A stretch of 64,000 nt of DNA from Dermatemys mawii (Eukaryota; Chordata; Testudines; Dermatemydidae), in NCBI GenBank assembly GCA_007922305.1, contig ML677330.1, forward strand, positions 1,639,109 to 1,703,108, read 5' to 3'. Below are positions 1 to 12,404 of the stretch, piece after piece. Below the pieces are notes generated by a model. It made no database searches. It had not been told where the DNA came from and worked only from the letters and a program-made list of their open reading frames with translations. Numbering within the stretch: position 1 is the first letter of the stretch; each line of letters opens with the position of its first letter. The position numbers and the translations under genes are program-made.

Positions 1-1645
1 TGCCAGTCAGTGGTATCACATATGCTATTGGGTCTGTTCTAGTAACATAGTTCTTAGCTTTTGGTCCCTATTGCAGGAAAATAGGTTTTTTCCTTTACAT
101 TGGACTCTGCCACAGTGAGTACTGAACCATGGACCTCTCAAGCAAATAAACTCTTTTTTTTCTCATAGACTGCAACTCCTGCTTCTGGTAATTTTTTTTT
201 TAGTGTCTCCTTCTGCAGTTGCATGCTGAATTTCTCAGAGCAGAATGGTTGCTTCCACACATAGCTACTCCCACATCCCATGCAGGTCCAATTGGAAAAG
301 GGGCTTTGCAGCCCAGGTTTCAAATACCTGCTTAAAAAGTAGGGAGAAGTGACTGATTGTCCTGTTAGGGGAATATTTCCCCAAAATTGAGAGGTCTCAT
401 TCCAGGGCTGAATTATCCTAGGCCCGAAGCACAGTCCACATGTGTCCCCTTCCCATGACCCTGCTCTTATATTGAGGCCACACGTCTTTGCCATGGTTCC
501 ACCCCTTCTGGGGTGGCAGCTTTGCTTTCAGAATTAAGTTGAGGATTGTCTCATTCATCTTTCAAATCAGTTATTTCAGACTATATGTAGCTGCAGAAGA
601 ACATCCCTGCATTGGTTATATTAGAGTCCATGTTTTCAAGCTCACTTGCATGCATGAGGGCTTGAAACTCTTATTTTATTTATTTATTTTCAAGTTTCTT
701 ATTTTAAAAGAAAGTTGACTTTCTGACTCATCACGAGATTCGAGAAGCTGGGGCCCTAGGCATGGGTCTATATTTTCTATGCTTTGATCTAGCCCCGTTT
801 ATTGCCCTCCATGATCCTCTGACTTTTGTGTATGCTAATATTTAGGCTTCTCTCTTGCGTGACATTGACAGGAAAATTAGAGTCACATTTTCTGGATATA
901 TGATGACTTTCCTGTACTGACATACTTGCTACTGTCATTCAGCCAGCGGTGATCCAACGCTGTATTTAGAAGTCAGGGGGACTTTTTAAGAGTTCCTAAT
1001 AGAGCTGGACTTGTGATATACTGCAGACGTACATGGCACAATTGTTTCAGTTTAAGGAATATGCCTGTGTGTTGCAGGACGCATGGGATGAGAAAATACA
1101 GTGGTGTTCAACAGCTGGTGAAGAGACACAAACTGGCTCTGTTTATTTTGGATTATGCATGTAAAACTGCCCCAGCCAAGGAGTTCAAAGAAACTTCTTC
1201 TGCAGCATGGGGCACAGGTCATTTGCATGTTTAAACTAGTGTAAATGGTGAATTCTCTGACCTTAAAGTCTACGAGTCTAAACTGTTTAATGGACAATAA
1301 AACCCCCTTTCACTGAAATGTAAGGTGTGTAATCTAGCACTGGAAGTTCTCCTGTCCTATTCAGTACCCCAAATAGCATCCTGCTGATTATATGGTTGTA
1401 GAACAATATAGTCAATAATACATACCAGCCATTACTTTGGTATTTTGTTTTGACACCTTTTCAGCTGGCATAAGTGCTTCTCTAGTAACTCAGTTTTAAA
1501 TTCCAGAGTTTCTGCACTGCATATTAGATTTTAATCTGCTCTCCAGTGGCTGGTAATTTCCATTCCGATTTGCTGTGATTAAAAGTAAGCCTAGAATTGG
1601 TTGATATTTCTGGCCTCAAAACACTTGGGTTTTCTTCTGAGTCTG
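1..1645. other. Intronic sequence, no feature recognised
   Basis: Mixed-composition DNA. The short open frames on both strands have no recognisable domain, start context or repeat identity. Confidence 0.5.
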
Positions 1646-1649
1646 GTTT

Positions 1650-2275
1650 TAAATTGGAAACTCAGGCCCACATTCCCAAAGGGACTTGGGAGCCTTTGTC
1701 TCAGTTTTGGGCACCACTGTGACCCACAGACAGTCCCCTCCTCTCTCCCCCCCCCACCAAACCCAATCTACACTCTGTGCCTAGATGTTTGCTGTAAAAG
1801 TCCCCTGAGTGCCTTAGTTTCTGTGTCTGGGAATGTGCCCTGCTGCCTTATTATAGGCATTCAGATGCCTATCTCATGTCTAAGCCCCAGTGTGATCCAC
1901 AGACTGGGGAAGATAGGCAGAGGAGCACCTTGCTTGCCAGGGCATGATCCAAAATCACAGAGGAGGTGGTGTCTCCCTTGTAACTTTTAGCCCAGTAGTT
2001 AAAGCACTTCCCCGAGATATGGGAGCCGTGGTTTCAGTAACCTGCCTCTGCCTGACGGGGGAGAGGATTTAAACAGATGTCCCCCACCTCTCCAGGGAAT
2101 GCTCCAAACACTGAGCTATATGATATTCTGAGTTGGAACAGGAGAAATTGAGGGAAACCCACTTTGGATGAACAGTCATTGGAGCAGGGGGTTGCGTCTC
2201 CCAACTCCCAGTTGGGCGCCGTAACCTTTTCTTTCTCTCTGAATGTTCCAGTGACTGGTACACACACTGCAATGG
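1650..2275. mobile_element. Composite repeat with inverted tRNA-like pair, copy A
   Basis: A + strand tRNA-like unit (about 1993-2042: agtagttaaagcac, then a B-box-like gtggtttcagt) is followed after about 20 bp by a - strand unit (about 2063-2111, with ggatttaaac as an inverted B box). The pair could fold into a long hairpin. It is followed by gctatatgatattctga, a block shared with copies B (about 15461) and C (about 53952). The left flank has the gtgatccacag motif seen in copy B. The class is not known to me, and the outer limits are estimates. Confidence 0.5.
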
Positions 2276-2279
2276 CTTT

Positions 2280-5200
2280 AGGTCCCTTTTATGGACCTAG
2301 TCCTCAGTAATTAGAACCTTGCAAGGAACTCTGCAATCTCTCTCTGTGTTCTGGGATCTCACACTTCTTATTTAGTATTTCAGAGCAAAAATATGCATTG
2401 CTGTCTGCGCTTATGCAGAACTATAGTTTAGGTGTTAGTGAGCCTCTTAAATAACTAAAACCCTACTTTTTGAGTTTACTATCTCAGCTGTACATATTTC
2501 TCAATGACATTTGGCATGTAAGGTTCTAGTTTAGTGATACTTCTCTTTCTACAAATTAAAACAAATCTTGTTAAATTTATGTATTGTAAATCTATCTATA
2601 TACATCTAGACGGAAGGGGTATTTGTCAAGTTTGGATAACTTTTGCTCATATAATTTTAAAAAGTCTTCTTCAAAACACAATTTTGAAAGCAGTTTTTGA
2701 TATGGTCCAGTTGATTTTATTACTTTGGGGAGAAGAAAAGTATGGAGAACAGATGAGGTAGATGGATATACTAGCCTTTCAACTTTTGAAATCCTGCTTC
2801 ATATCTTAGCTACAGCTGTAAATGAGAAATAATTCAGAGGTCTGGTCTTAAGGCCTATTTCTGCAACTGTGTCCTACAGAATCAGGCCCTTAGCACCTTT
2901 TATTCAGGCAAAACTTCTACTGCTTTCCTAGAACAACAATTTGTAAGTTTAAAATGCCACTTAGAAAGAGGCTAGTATCTCTGTTGTTCAGAGCCATGTA
3001 CAGACTGGCAACTTAATTTTCCCAAACTCAGTGTTGAGCATATTTTGCCCATTGATCTCTGACATCTTCAGGGCAATTGGTATAATATGGCTGTTCACTT
3101 TGTTTAGATCAACTCTCTCTCTGTCTAATATTGAGAAATGTCAAGTGCAGATTGACATTTGTATATTAAAATAATAGCTATGAGTGAAATCAGTTAGATG
3201 TTGAAATGTCATATTGTGTATCCACAATTATTTGCCAAATTTTGCCCATTAATTCCTTCCTTAAGTCACCGTTCTCCCTAAATGACGACACACACTCTGG
3301 ACCAGACTGAAGTTCCAGGTGTTCCCACCGTTGTTTGCCCCTCCTGGGTGAAGTTTCTTTGTGTAAGCTTTGTGTAATCTTTCCTTCTTAAATATATACA
3401 CAATTGTATAATTATAGAAAAGATAATCTTTTAAAAAAACCAAAAACATAACACTGTATTTTACAAGGTCATTTATAAACCCCTACTTCACAACGAGTAT
3501 ATATCTAGCTTAATTTACTGAAAAAGTATGTAAGAAAAATCAATCCATGCAGAAATTGTGTAACTACAAATGCTTAGTTAATTTCACTACTCAATCTCAT
3601 TACTTTTAATTGCTCCCATTCACTTCTCCTTTGTCTGCATGTGATCTGTTTAAATTATAAGGAGAGACCTTGTTTGTAAAGAGCCTAGACTAGTACACTA
3701 TGGACAGAGCTTTATATGGTGATTTTATGAAATTAACAAATGTCCACAAAAGACTAAATAGTGGCCACAAAATTTCTAACCTAAACCATGTTGGAACTTT
3801 GGTCTCCAAAGGTTAAAGACTAATGACCAATGAGTGTATCATTTAGTAAGCCCTACAGATGCCAGCATTTCTGATATAGCAATCAGTTTACTGGTTCTTG
3901 AACAGGCAATAGTACCTAATATGGATTAGTAATTCTTAGAAGAACAATCTGTAATTTCATAGTGTTCCTAGAAGTTAAAGGGGCAACATTTTATAGAGGC
4001 CTGATACCAGCTTCCCATTTTGCATCCACAATCAAGAACAAGTGCCGATAAAAAGTATCACATCATTATATTTTCTGTATATGCCATGTTTTACAGAAGA
4101 TTATTTTATTAGTGATGTAGGGCTTGGTTCTGATCTCACTTAAACAAGTATATAACTCGATTGACTTTAATAGACTTGCGGCTGATTCACACCAGAGTGG
4201 ATCAACCCAGACTTGTATACACTGGATACAAAATTCTGGTCCAGATCTCAAATATTTTGTCTTGGAGTTGGAGGATCTTTGTTTTTGGGAGTAGGTCATC
4301 TTCTATCATGTGAATGTAAACTGGAACCTAAATCCCATTATTTTGTACTCTTTAAAGTTTATGTTCAATTAATTATTTAATGCAAAAATGTTTCACATCA
4401 ATTTGTTCTTTTTTTTAAAAGAAAGTCTAAGAAAAGTTTCATTGTTTCTACCACAGTTTTGGTTTATATAACTTTAATCTATAACCCACTACAGCAAAAC
4501 AGTAGGTCACCATGTTTTCAGCATCACTCAGTTAACTGCATTAGATCTGATAAGAGGTTAATTTAGGAGATTTAAAATCTGCCCTAAAGCTATGTTATTG
4601 TAATGATGTGGGCTTGTGCTGAAAATGACAGTACTGGAAGGATTTCCAGCATATAACTTTAATGCTTTGCTATAGGTAGATTCATAAATCAGGATACCAA
4701 GTTCTCTAGAGAAATTAGAAAGAACTGAAGCATAAAGTATAGACTTCTTGAAGTGAAAGCACAAACCAATTACACTTTTTAGATGCTCATCTTGCAGAAG
4801 CAGCTCTCCAAAGAAAGTGCAGTTATCTTTACAGTGTGAGCGCATGCATGCATGCCCACTAAATGGCTAACTCAAAATATAAACAGTTTTAATTACAAAG
4901 TTATTATTTTAACTTAGGTTCAGGGTTAGTAACAATCTTACACCTCTTATTTAATATGTCTTTCCTTCTCTTTCCAAACCACAGGATTTTAAGACCTACG
5001 CTAGCCAAATAGACATGTATCATATAGCAGCTCTATGCACAATATTCCTGTCTCAGAGTCAGTGTCTTATTTTGGAGAGGGTAAATTAAAATCAGGTAGA
5101 AATCATTGAGAAAGAATGAAAACAGCCAAGCTCCAGACTGGATTTCTATAATTCATTGTACCTGGAGCTGAAGGTGAAAGCAATCTAGAGGCTGCAATTT

Positions 5201-5476
5201 ATGTAGATTACGGCAGGATAGGGTGCTGTGAGCATATCAATCAAAGGTCCTTATCATCCAGTGGCTAACCAAAGAACTTCCACTACCAGTGCAAAGTCTT
5301 CTATTCTACTCTTTAAAGTCATTGACAGATAAGGAGCCTGTTTCGTGAATGACCACTTCCTAATTATGTTCTTCTGGGACAATGCAGATAAGAGATTTCA
5401 GATTAAAAAGCTTGAGAGCTGAAGAGTGTATCCCCCTGGTCAAGGAGGTTTAGCTGTGGAGTGAGCTTCCAGAGGA
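2280..5476. other. Intronic sequence, mostly unassigned
   Basis: AT-rich DNA. Around 4110-4260 there is a weak inverted segment of the palindromic type discussed under the findings. Nothing else was recognised. Confidence 0.45.
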
Positions 5477-6019
5477 GATTAGACCAGTGGATCTCAATCT
5501 GGGGTACAAGTGCCCATAGAGGTACACAAAGGTCTTTCAGTGGTACATTAACTCCTCTAGATCAGTGTTTCCTAACCTGGGGTTTGCAACTCCGGGGGGG
5601 GGGGTTGCAGGACAGGTTTATGGGGGTTGCAAGTGCAGGGGCGGCATTAGGGGGTGGCAAGCAGGGCAATTGCCCAAGGCACCACACCACAGGGGGACTT
5701 GCAAAGCTAAGTTATGTGCTTCAGCCCTGCTACCCAGGGCTCCAGCTTCAGACAAGGCTCACAAGAGAAAAACAGGTTCAAGTATCGCACTGAAATGTAA
5801 ATACAATATTTATATTCCAATTGATTTATTTTATAAGTATATGGGAAAAATGAGAAAGTCAGCAATTTTTCAGCAATGGTATTCTGGGACACTTTTGTAG
5901 TTTCACGTCCGATTTTGTAAGTAGTTTAGAAGGGATTTGTCTTGCATACCCCAAGTTTCATCTCCGTCTGCCGAAAGGGGCACAGTAATCTGGAAAGGTT
6001 GAGAACCACTGGATTAGAC
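5477..6019 (+). mobile_element. hAT-type non-autonomous element, 527 bp, with perfect 8-bp TSD
   Basis: The element spans 5485-6011. Its left end is cagtggatctcaatctgg and its right end, inverted, is cagtggttctcaaccttt. It is flanked on both sides by gattagac (5477-5484 and 6012-6019), an exact 8-bp duplication as hAT transposases make. There is no transposase reading frame. At 5563 a second hAT-like left end (cagtgtttcctaacctgg) followed by a run of 11 G suggests another element inside; its right end was not found. Confidence 0.88.
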
Positions 6020-6177
6020 TAACCAAAGGCTCACCACTTGCACAGCACAAACTGCTTTTTAATATAAAAAAAATTCCACCGAAATGAGAATGAAGATGGT
6101 GGTTAGGAAACCTTTCCCTTGCTATGCAGGAAGGGAGGATAGCAGAATTACTCCTTAATATCCAGTCTGGAATTCTT

Positions 6178-6215
6178 GGTGCAGATCTAATTTATTGGTG
6201 TAGATCTAATTTATC
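6178..6215. repeat. Tandem duplication of a 19-bp unit
   Basis: Two copies, 6178-6196 and 6197-6215, of ggtg-agatctaatttat differ at two positions. It is directly upstream of the perfect hairpin at 6271. Confidence 0.9.
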
Positions 6216-6270
6216 AGCACAGTGTTTAGATACTTCTGGTCACTGTTCCTTCACTTTTTCCTGTGTAATT

Positions 6271-6317
6271 CAAACTATCTTGTTCTCTTTCCTTTGGAAA
6301 GAGAACAAGATAGTTTG
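6271..6317. repeat. Perfect inverted repeat, 22-bp arms, 3-nt loop
   Basis: The left arm starts caaactatcttgttctc (6271-6292), the loop is ttt (6293-6295), and the right arm (6296-6317) is the exact reverse complement. RNA from either strand would form an uninterrupted 22-bp stem. No terminator or gene function is implied in a vertebrate intron. Confidence 0.95.
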
Positions 6318-6379
6318 GCTTTTTTTAAAGAAAGAGATACAAAATGGAGTCCTGGTAAAGATGGGTAAAATTCTGTGGT

Positions 6380-6447
6380 CTTTGTTGTGAAGGAGGTCAT
6401 GCTGGATGATTATAATGCTCCCTTCCAGCCTTAAAATCTATAAATCT
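6380..6447 (+). mobile_element. CR1-type LINE 3' tail fragment
   Basis: The stretch gaaggaggtcatgctggatg, then cccttccagcctt and tctataaatctatgaa, matches the layout of the CR1 3' end (gatgacct...cccttccag...attctatgaat). Only the last 70 bp or so are recognisable. Confidence 0.6.
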
Positions 6448-6449
6448 AT

Positions 6450-7830
6450 GAATAAACAAGAATGAATTAAATGTGAGATCTAGAGTATTGCCCTGACAAT
6501 ACCAACCACTGGAACATTTTTATGGTCTTAGATTTTTTTTTAATTGAAACAAAGTAAAGCAAAACACACATTAAATTGACTTTACATAATTTTACATGCA
6601 CATGGCTCTGGATACAACATGAATTAGGAAACAGCCTGATGCAGACTGTACGCTGTAGCTCTTCATTTGCTACTAAAATGCAGAGGTCCCAAATGTAGAT
6701 TTAATGATCTGATCTGGTGGTCTGCATATATTTTAGGCTGCATAGGTAGTGACACCTAGAGTTAAGGTTGCCTGACACCATTATAAGACTCTGTTTTCAG
6801 TTGCTTATAATTTTGCCAAACTCAAACCAGTCAGGGTTAAATTTTCCATGCTGGGTGTTTGCCTGATTGATTTTTTTTGGGGGTGAGGGAGAGAGTTTCA
6901 GTGCTCTCTCACTGGGGTGCAGTAGTGTGGAGGAGAAGGGTCAAGCAGCCTGACTTGATGGCAGTGAGCTGAGGAAAGAGGTCAGGAAAGAAGAAGAGAT
7001 GCAGGGCAGGAAACAGGGATGGGAGCTCCAGGGGAAGGTCCAAGTTGAACTGCGCTCCTCTGGAACAGTCACTTTGCCTCACCGAATTCTGCCTGCATGA
7101 CACACTGTTCCTCAAGGCAAACACTTCACTTCTAATCTGACTCTCCCCAGCGGTGGCAGCTGCAGCAAAAAGAGCCTGTCCAAGCTGAAGTTCTGGGGCA
7201 AAGATTCCTCTGGACACTGTACTTTGGCTCTAATGAAACACTTTCCAGCTCTTTCTCCCTCATTTCTCTCACTGGGTTTCAGAGGAAGAGATAGATGGGG
7301 ATAAGTGATTTCCTGATCTGACTATTTGGGGGAGAAAGTTTTGGAAACTAAAGCTACCCTTTGACTTCCTTTCTCGAGCTCCATCACTGGGACTCCCCGG
7401 GCTGCTGTTTTCTCAGAGAGGTGCAATGCCACTATAAAGTCTTGCTTATTGACAGCCAGCTGAAAATCACTGAAAGATTTTCTGTGGAGTGCTGTCAGTG
7501 AAAGTGAAAGCGTGGAGGGCATGAGCACAGTTTCCTACTGCAGTTACAGAAATAGGGACTTTGATTCTCAGGTCATAAAGTAAAGTGCATCAGACTCCCC
7601 AGCTGATGCCTATTATAAACGCTTATCTACTGTTGAATTCAGGGCAATTGCCTGCTTATTATAATAAGAGGTACATTAGGAGAGATTAGAGGTTAGAAAA
7701 TTAAAGATTGGTGCTTCGATGCCATGATGTCAATTTCCTGTCAATTTAAATATCATCTGTGTGAGCCATTTACTGCTTAACCAAGAAAGCTGGGAGATAG
7801 TCATATATGAAGATTTGGACAGTCAACTGT
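6450..7830. other. Intronic sequence, no feature recognised
   Basis: This stretch includes a moderately GC-rich part (6880-7560). Its minus-strand open frames of 68-102 codons show no domain. Confidence 0.4.
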
Positions 7831-7945
7831 GAGTGGCATCACCACTCCATCATGTTGGAGGAGCGGCCAGGCCAAAGCTGAGATGGGGGACCCTATTTGC
7901 AAGTGCACTGAGTGCACATTGGCAGAGCTTGAGAGAGTAATACCA
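7830..7945 (+). repeat. Short fragment of the gccaggccaaa repeat family
   Basis: The string ggagcggccaggccaaag resembles gggacggccaggccaaat at 8772 and ggacagccagatcaaat at 37941. The last lies inside a hAT-type element, so this may be a fragment of the same family. Confidence 0.35.
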
Positions 7946-8149
7946 CTTTTTCTTTTCCAATCTGACCCCTACAAAAGATATTTCCTGATATAAGTATATA
8001 ATATAGAGCCACATAACTCTTCATTTCTTCTTCTTTGCAATATACTGTAGAGTTTGTCCATCCAGTAAATACAATGACACTTGAATTTACTGGTGAATGA
8101 TAGTCTCTCATACAGAATGTAGGAAACTTTATGGACAATAGATGCTACA

Positions 8150-8380
8150 GGCTAGTTTTCAAAGGAATTGAAAGTGCCTAAAAATGCAGGTAGGAGACCA
8201 GTGGGATTTACAAAAGCATCCGAGTATTTTAGGCCACTAACTCACATTGAAGTCAAGAATAATTAGGTGCCTCACCTGCTTAGGCATTTTGGAAAATCCC
8301 ACAGGGTACCTATGTGTCTTTTTTGAAACCAGATTTTCAAGGTATTTAGGTGTCTCAAATCTTCCTATTACCTAAGTCTC
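8150..8380. repeat. Palindromic MITE-like repeat (gttttcaaa...taggtgcc type)
   Basis: The left part reads tagttttcaaagg then agtgcctaaa. The right part reads ccagattttcaagg then tatttaggtg, roughly the inverse. The same vocabulary recurs near 11190-11310, 23090-23200, 33425-33510 and 34165-34255. Confidence 0.45.
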
Positions 8381-8639
8381 TTTCCAAACTCCAGCTCATC
8401 TACAGTCAGGGAGCTCTTCTGCTGTTCTGATCTATCAGCAAGTGACCTCGTGCTCTCAGCAGGAATGGTCTGACTCACTAGCATCCTGATCCTATATAAA
8501 TACCGTAGTGCTGATTGGCAATATGTCAAACTCATTAGCCTTCAGGGATTCCGACACAAGGTCTGCTCATGATAATATGAATCAAAGGCAGACAAATCAA
8601 AACAACTGTAAATTTTTTTAAAAAATCCCAGAACAACCA

Positions 8640-9130
8640 AGGGCCTCTGTAGCCGGGGTCCCTGGGTGTAATTGCACCCAGAGAAAGCAAGCCTGGATCA
8701 ACCAGTGTGCACTTGCAAACAGGGCCCCTCTCATCTGAGGTTTGGCCCAGCCACCCCTCCAACATGATGAAGGGACGGCCAGGCCAAATTGGAGTGAGTG
8801 ACATTGAGACCTGGCACACAGGATTGCAGCACCACTCAGGTTTGGTGCCTGCCGTTCTAGTGCTGGGAGGGAGTTGGCTTCCTAGCTGGTCTTAAATCCT
8901 ACCCTTGCTGGTGTTGTGCTGGACCTGAGGTGGGGGTGGAGTCACGTCTAGGGTACCTGTTCCTCTGGCAGCAGGGCCGCAGCTCAGGAAGAGCCTGGAC
9001 TGGAAGTGGCCTCCAGCTGCATGCAGGGCAGTGTCCTGCATCCCTGTGGGAAGGGCGGTGACCCCACAGGCCTTGGCATTCTCTCACCCCATCAGTGCAG
9101 GGAGGGCAGTGACCCCATACTGCACCCATT
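8640..9130 (+). repeat. GC-rich repeat related to the hAT element at 37654
   Basis: It shares cctggcacacaggatt and ggtttggcccagcca-like segments with 37890-38010 (cctggtgcacaggatc, gatttggccaagccatcc). The terminal ends are not clear. Open frames on both strands are by-products of high GC. Confidence 0.4.
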
Positions 9131-9134
9131 GAAT

Positions 9135-10140
9135 TGGGAAGCTATATCAATCCCTGAGAACAATCAAGATGCTGATTTGCCTATTAATATGAAGATGATC
9201 TCTCTTAACATGAAATATTTCTAACAATCTCATCCATGGCAATTTGATCTGTCTGATTCAAAAATTGTGCATGGTCTTAAAAAAATAGGAAAGCTGGTGT
9301 CTTAAGTACTGAGTTGTTTTGGGAAGCGGGTTGCTTATGTTAGCCTGTCGTAGGAGTAAAGTATGGAGTTAGGTCAGCAGAGACTAGCTAAGCCTTGTAA
9401 AGCTGCTTACCTTGAATTAGAGAACCTATGTAATAAGAGGAGGCTCGTTATTTCTTCTCTAAAGTTATTTCAGGACTGTCACTGGAAAGTACAGAGGATC
9501 CCACTTAGAACCCTCCCCCCCCGCAAAAAAAAAGTTAAGACATATTATCAGTTGAACAAGAAGAAGAAACCAGTAGAGAGAACATCTTTTCAACTGGCTA
9601 AAGTCATGAACACTAGATACAAGATTCCGTTTTGCTGCACTGGAAATTTAAAGTTCAGGCTGAGCTCTTAAACAAATACTTTTTTTGTGTACTGCAGTTA
9701 TGCATTAAGATAGATCCCAATGTACTCTAGTTAAGACTACCTGAAAAGGATGTCCTTCTATTAATATTGCATGTGAGCCATCAATGTTTGTAGGAAATTG
9801 CCATGTAAGACACTAGCAGATGTAAATATTATAAAATGACGTAATGCACAAATTGCTTAGATTTGCTTGCACTGAAAATGACAATGCATCTAGATAATGT
9901 GGCATGGTGTATAATGGTACTGGCTTCCCCTGCTATCCCTTAGAATGGGTAAGCATTTCTATTGGAAACTGGTGCTTTCAGGGGGTCTGTAATCAAGATT
10001 TAAAAATTAATTCCAAGGTGAAACTTGTAACACAAAGTTAAAATGGAAAAAGAAAAATCCATCTGGATGTTTGGGAGTTTTAAAAGGGCAAGTAAATAGA
10101 ATTTGGTGGTTTCAGATATTTTATTAACATATTTACATTT
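9135..10140. other. Intronic sequence, no feature recognised
   Basis: Apparently unique, AT-rich. One 102-codon + strand frame (9363-9671) is rich in Lys and has no domain; it is not called. Confidence 0.4.
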
Positions 10141-10142
10141 GT

Positions 10143-10685
10143 TGGGGCTGGTGGAAAATTTTCTTAACTGCTTTTTGGCAGAAAATTGGAGTTTTGTTTA
10201 AACTAATTTTTTTGTGAAAAGCATCATCTTTCTGCAGAAACTCTTGCTATTTCTGGTGAAAACTGAAAAGTTTTTAGTTTTCAGCTAAAAATGGAAATAT
10301 TTTAATTTTAAATAACCCCCTGGTGCCACATGCTCTTGTTCTCTCTAGTGGTCCAGGTTCACAGGCTAAACTACATTTTCCAGTGATGCACTATGGGAAA
10401 GGACTCTTATGATGCATTCACTCCTCTCCTTAAGAGTTGAGGAAGAGGTGCAGTCATAGGTGATGTAGTCCAGGCAGACAGCCCAACCTGGAAGAGAATG
10501 GGAGCATCAGGCATCCAAACTACAGTTACAAGGAGGTACCTGAGTGACATTTGGAATCAAAATATTTTGATTTTTAATATTTTGCTGAAAAGTGGAATTT
10601 TTCCAAGGAAAATTGACAAAAATGGAAAAACAATTTTTGTTAAAGTTCTCCATGGAATAAAAACACAATTTTCCAATCTGCTCTA
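10143..10685. mobile_element. MITE with AT-rich inverted arms and GC-richer core, copy 1
   Basis: The left end gggctggtggaaaattttc and the right end, inverted, agagcagattggaaaattg form imperfect inverted termini. The arms are full of gaaaattt and ttttcca. The core (10320-10520) is GC-richer. The ends match those of the copy at 40531. Confidence 0.5.
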
Positions 10686-10689
10686 ACTT

Positions 10690-12220
10690 TTACCTCAAAG
10701 CTCCAATAACCTCTGGGAAGTGTGCTAGAGTTAGCCCAAGAATCCTATCCAGTCAAGGTACTGCAAGGTTTACTGTGTGTTTTTTAATACCAGGAGCTTC
10801 TTCATAGTGAGAATATTCCAGATTTTATTCAGTCGCACTCATGGAAAGACTATAAGGGTCACCCCATTGTGGAGCTATAAAGAATCATTCAAGTGAAGAG
10901 AGGACTGGATCCAGTTTGTTCCTTGGGTGGGCATTATTATTTCTCAGAAGGGCAACGGGCATGCTGAATGGTACAGGGAAACTGTCCCTATGTATAGCAC
11001 ACTTCAGGGTTGCATGTGCATAACTGAACTGGTACCTTGCTTTATCAACCTGAATGGAGCCTCCTTTTGAGCGCTTGGCATGCTGCTATCTGCTACACCT
11101 TTCTGTAAAGGGAGCATTTCGGATTGCTGTCATGGGGGCCAGAGGCCCTAAAATATGGGTGCCTGATATGAAATATCTTAGAGAAGTCTGATTTTCAAAA
11201 AGTGCTGAGGAACCACCCTCTGAAAACCAGGTCCCTTAAAGGTGCCTCAGGTTGACACCTGGAAATGGAGGCACTCACCATCACTAGTCACTTTTGAAAA
11301 TTTAGGCCACGATGTTTAATAAATCCCTGTTCCTTGCAACTCTGAGTGCCTGATGCATCCTTTATTGCTAATTAAATACCAGATGAATATATTTACAGTA
11401 GAGTTACATCACCAATATAGGCCATTTTCAATGTGGCCCATTTTAAATAACTTTTAAAAGAATGCTCTGCACTCACTGGGTTTGGCTATATTAAAATGTT
11501 GCTTTTTGAAAGGGTCACAGCCTGGCTCTAGACTAGCCTGAGTGAAACTGATTATTTTATATATTCCCATGGTTTCCCATGAAATTTTGCTGACACATTG
11601 TACAAGGCTTTCATTATTGTATTTCTCGTACCCCTTCATACCAAGGCATTCAGGGCACACTGTATCTCAGAAAACACATTTAAAAAATGATCAAACACAA
11701 TCCACTGATGGGTGAAGGGTGTGGTGGAGATCCACAGGCGCAATTTATAGCTACTTGTCAATAGTTTAAAATGCACCAGACTGATGCGAGCCACAAAAAT
11801 CAATGAGCCTGCTCCCTCCCCTTCTGCCCCACCAGGAGAGAATCTAATCCAATAAAAAACACCTTCCTGTGCCCAAAAACACAAGCAAAGAGAAAGGTAA
11901 GATAAACAAGAAAGCTTAATTCAGATTACAGCATACAAGATTATATGTTCATGTTTCTATTGAAAAATATAGGGGCTGTAGGAAGTGGTGTGTAGGATAC
12001 AGTTGTTAGCAGTCTTTCCTCTGAAGCAATGGCCTAACACTGAAACAATGGTCCAGCATCTTAGTAAGAGGAACTGTGGTGTGATGCCATCTTCTCAATT
12101 AAACATAAAACCGAAGTCTAGACCCATCTGTGGTCAGAGGAGAAGGGATGTTCACCTTGGTGAACTGGTTAAATTTTTAGTTGAGTAATTACAATATGCC
12201 TACCTAAAATTCCCCACATA
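10690..12220. other. Intronic sequence with a small palindromic repeat
   Basis: About 11185-11312 starts tctgattttcaaaaagtgct and ends cttttgaaaatttaggcc, an imperfect palindrome of the type at 8150. The rest is unassigned. Confidence 0.4.
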
Positions 12221-12224
12221 GTAT

Positions 12225-12400
12225 TAATGAGTTTCAGTTCCTTGAGCAAAGAATTTAATTGCTCTATGCCTCAGTCACCCATCTTGAAAACGGAGAGAAT
12301 ATTTCTCGCTCTGCTCACAGGAATGTTGTGAGGATAAACTCATTGATTTTGGGAGGAGCTCAGGTACTATGTTGTTGGGCCATCTAAGGATCCAAATGGA
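12225..12400 (+). mobile_element. MIR-like SINE fragment
   Basis: It contains gtttcagttcc, then ttgctctatgcctcagtcacc, then gaggataaactcattg, in the order of a MIR/CORE-SINE body (B box, ...ctcagttt..., ...gaggataaa...). The A-box end is degraded. Confidence 0.5.
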
Positions 12401-12404
12401 AGAT

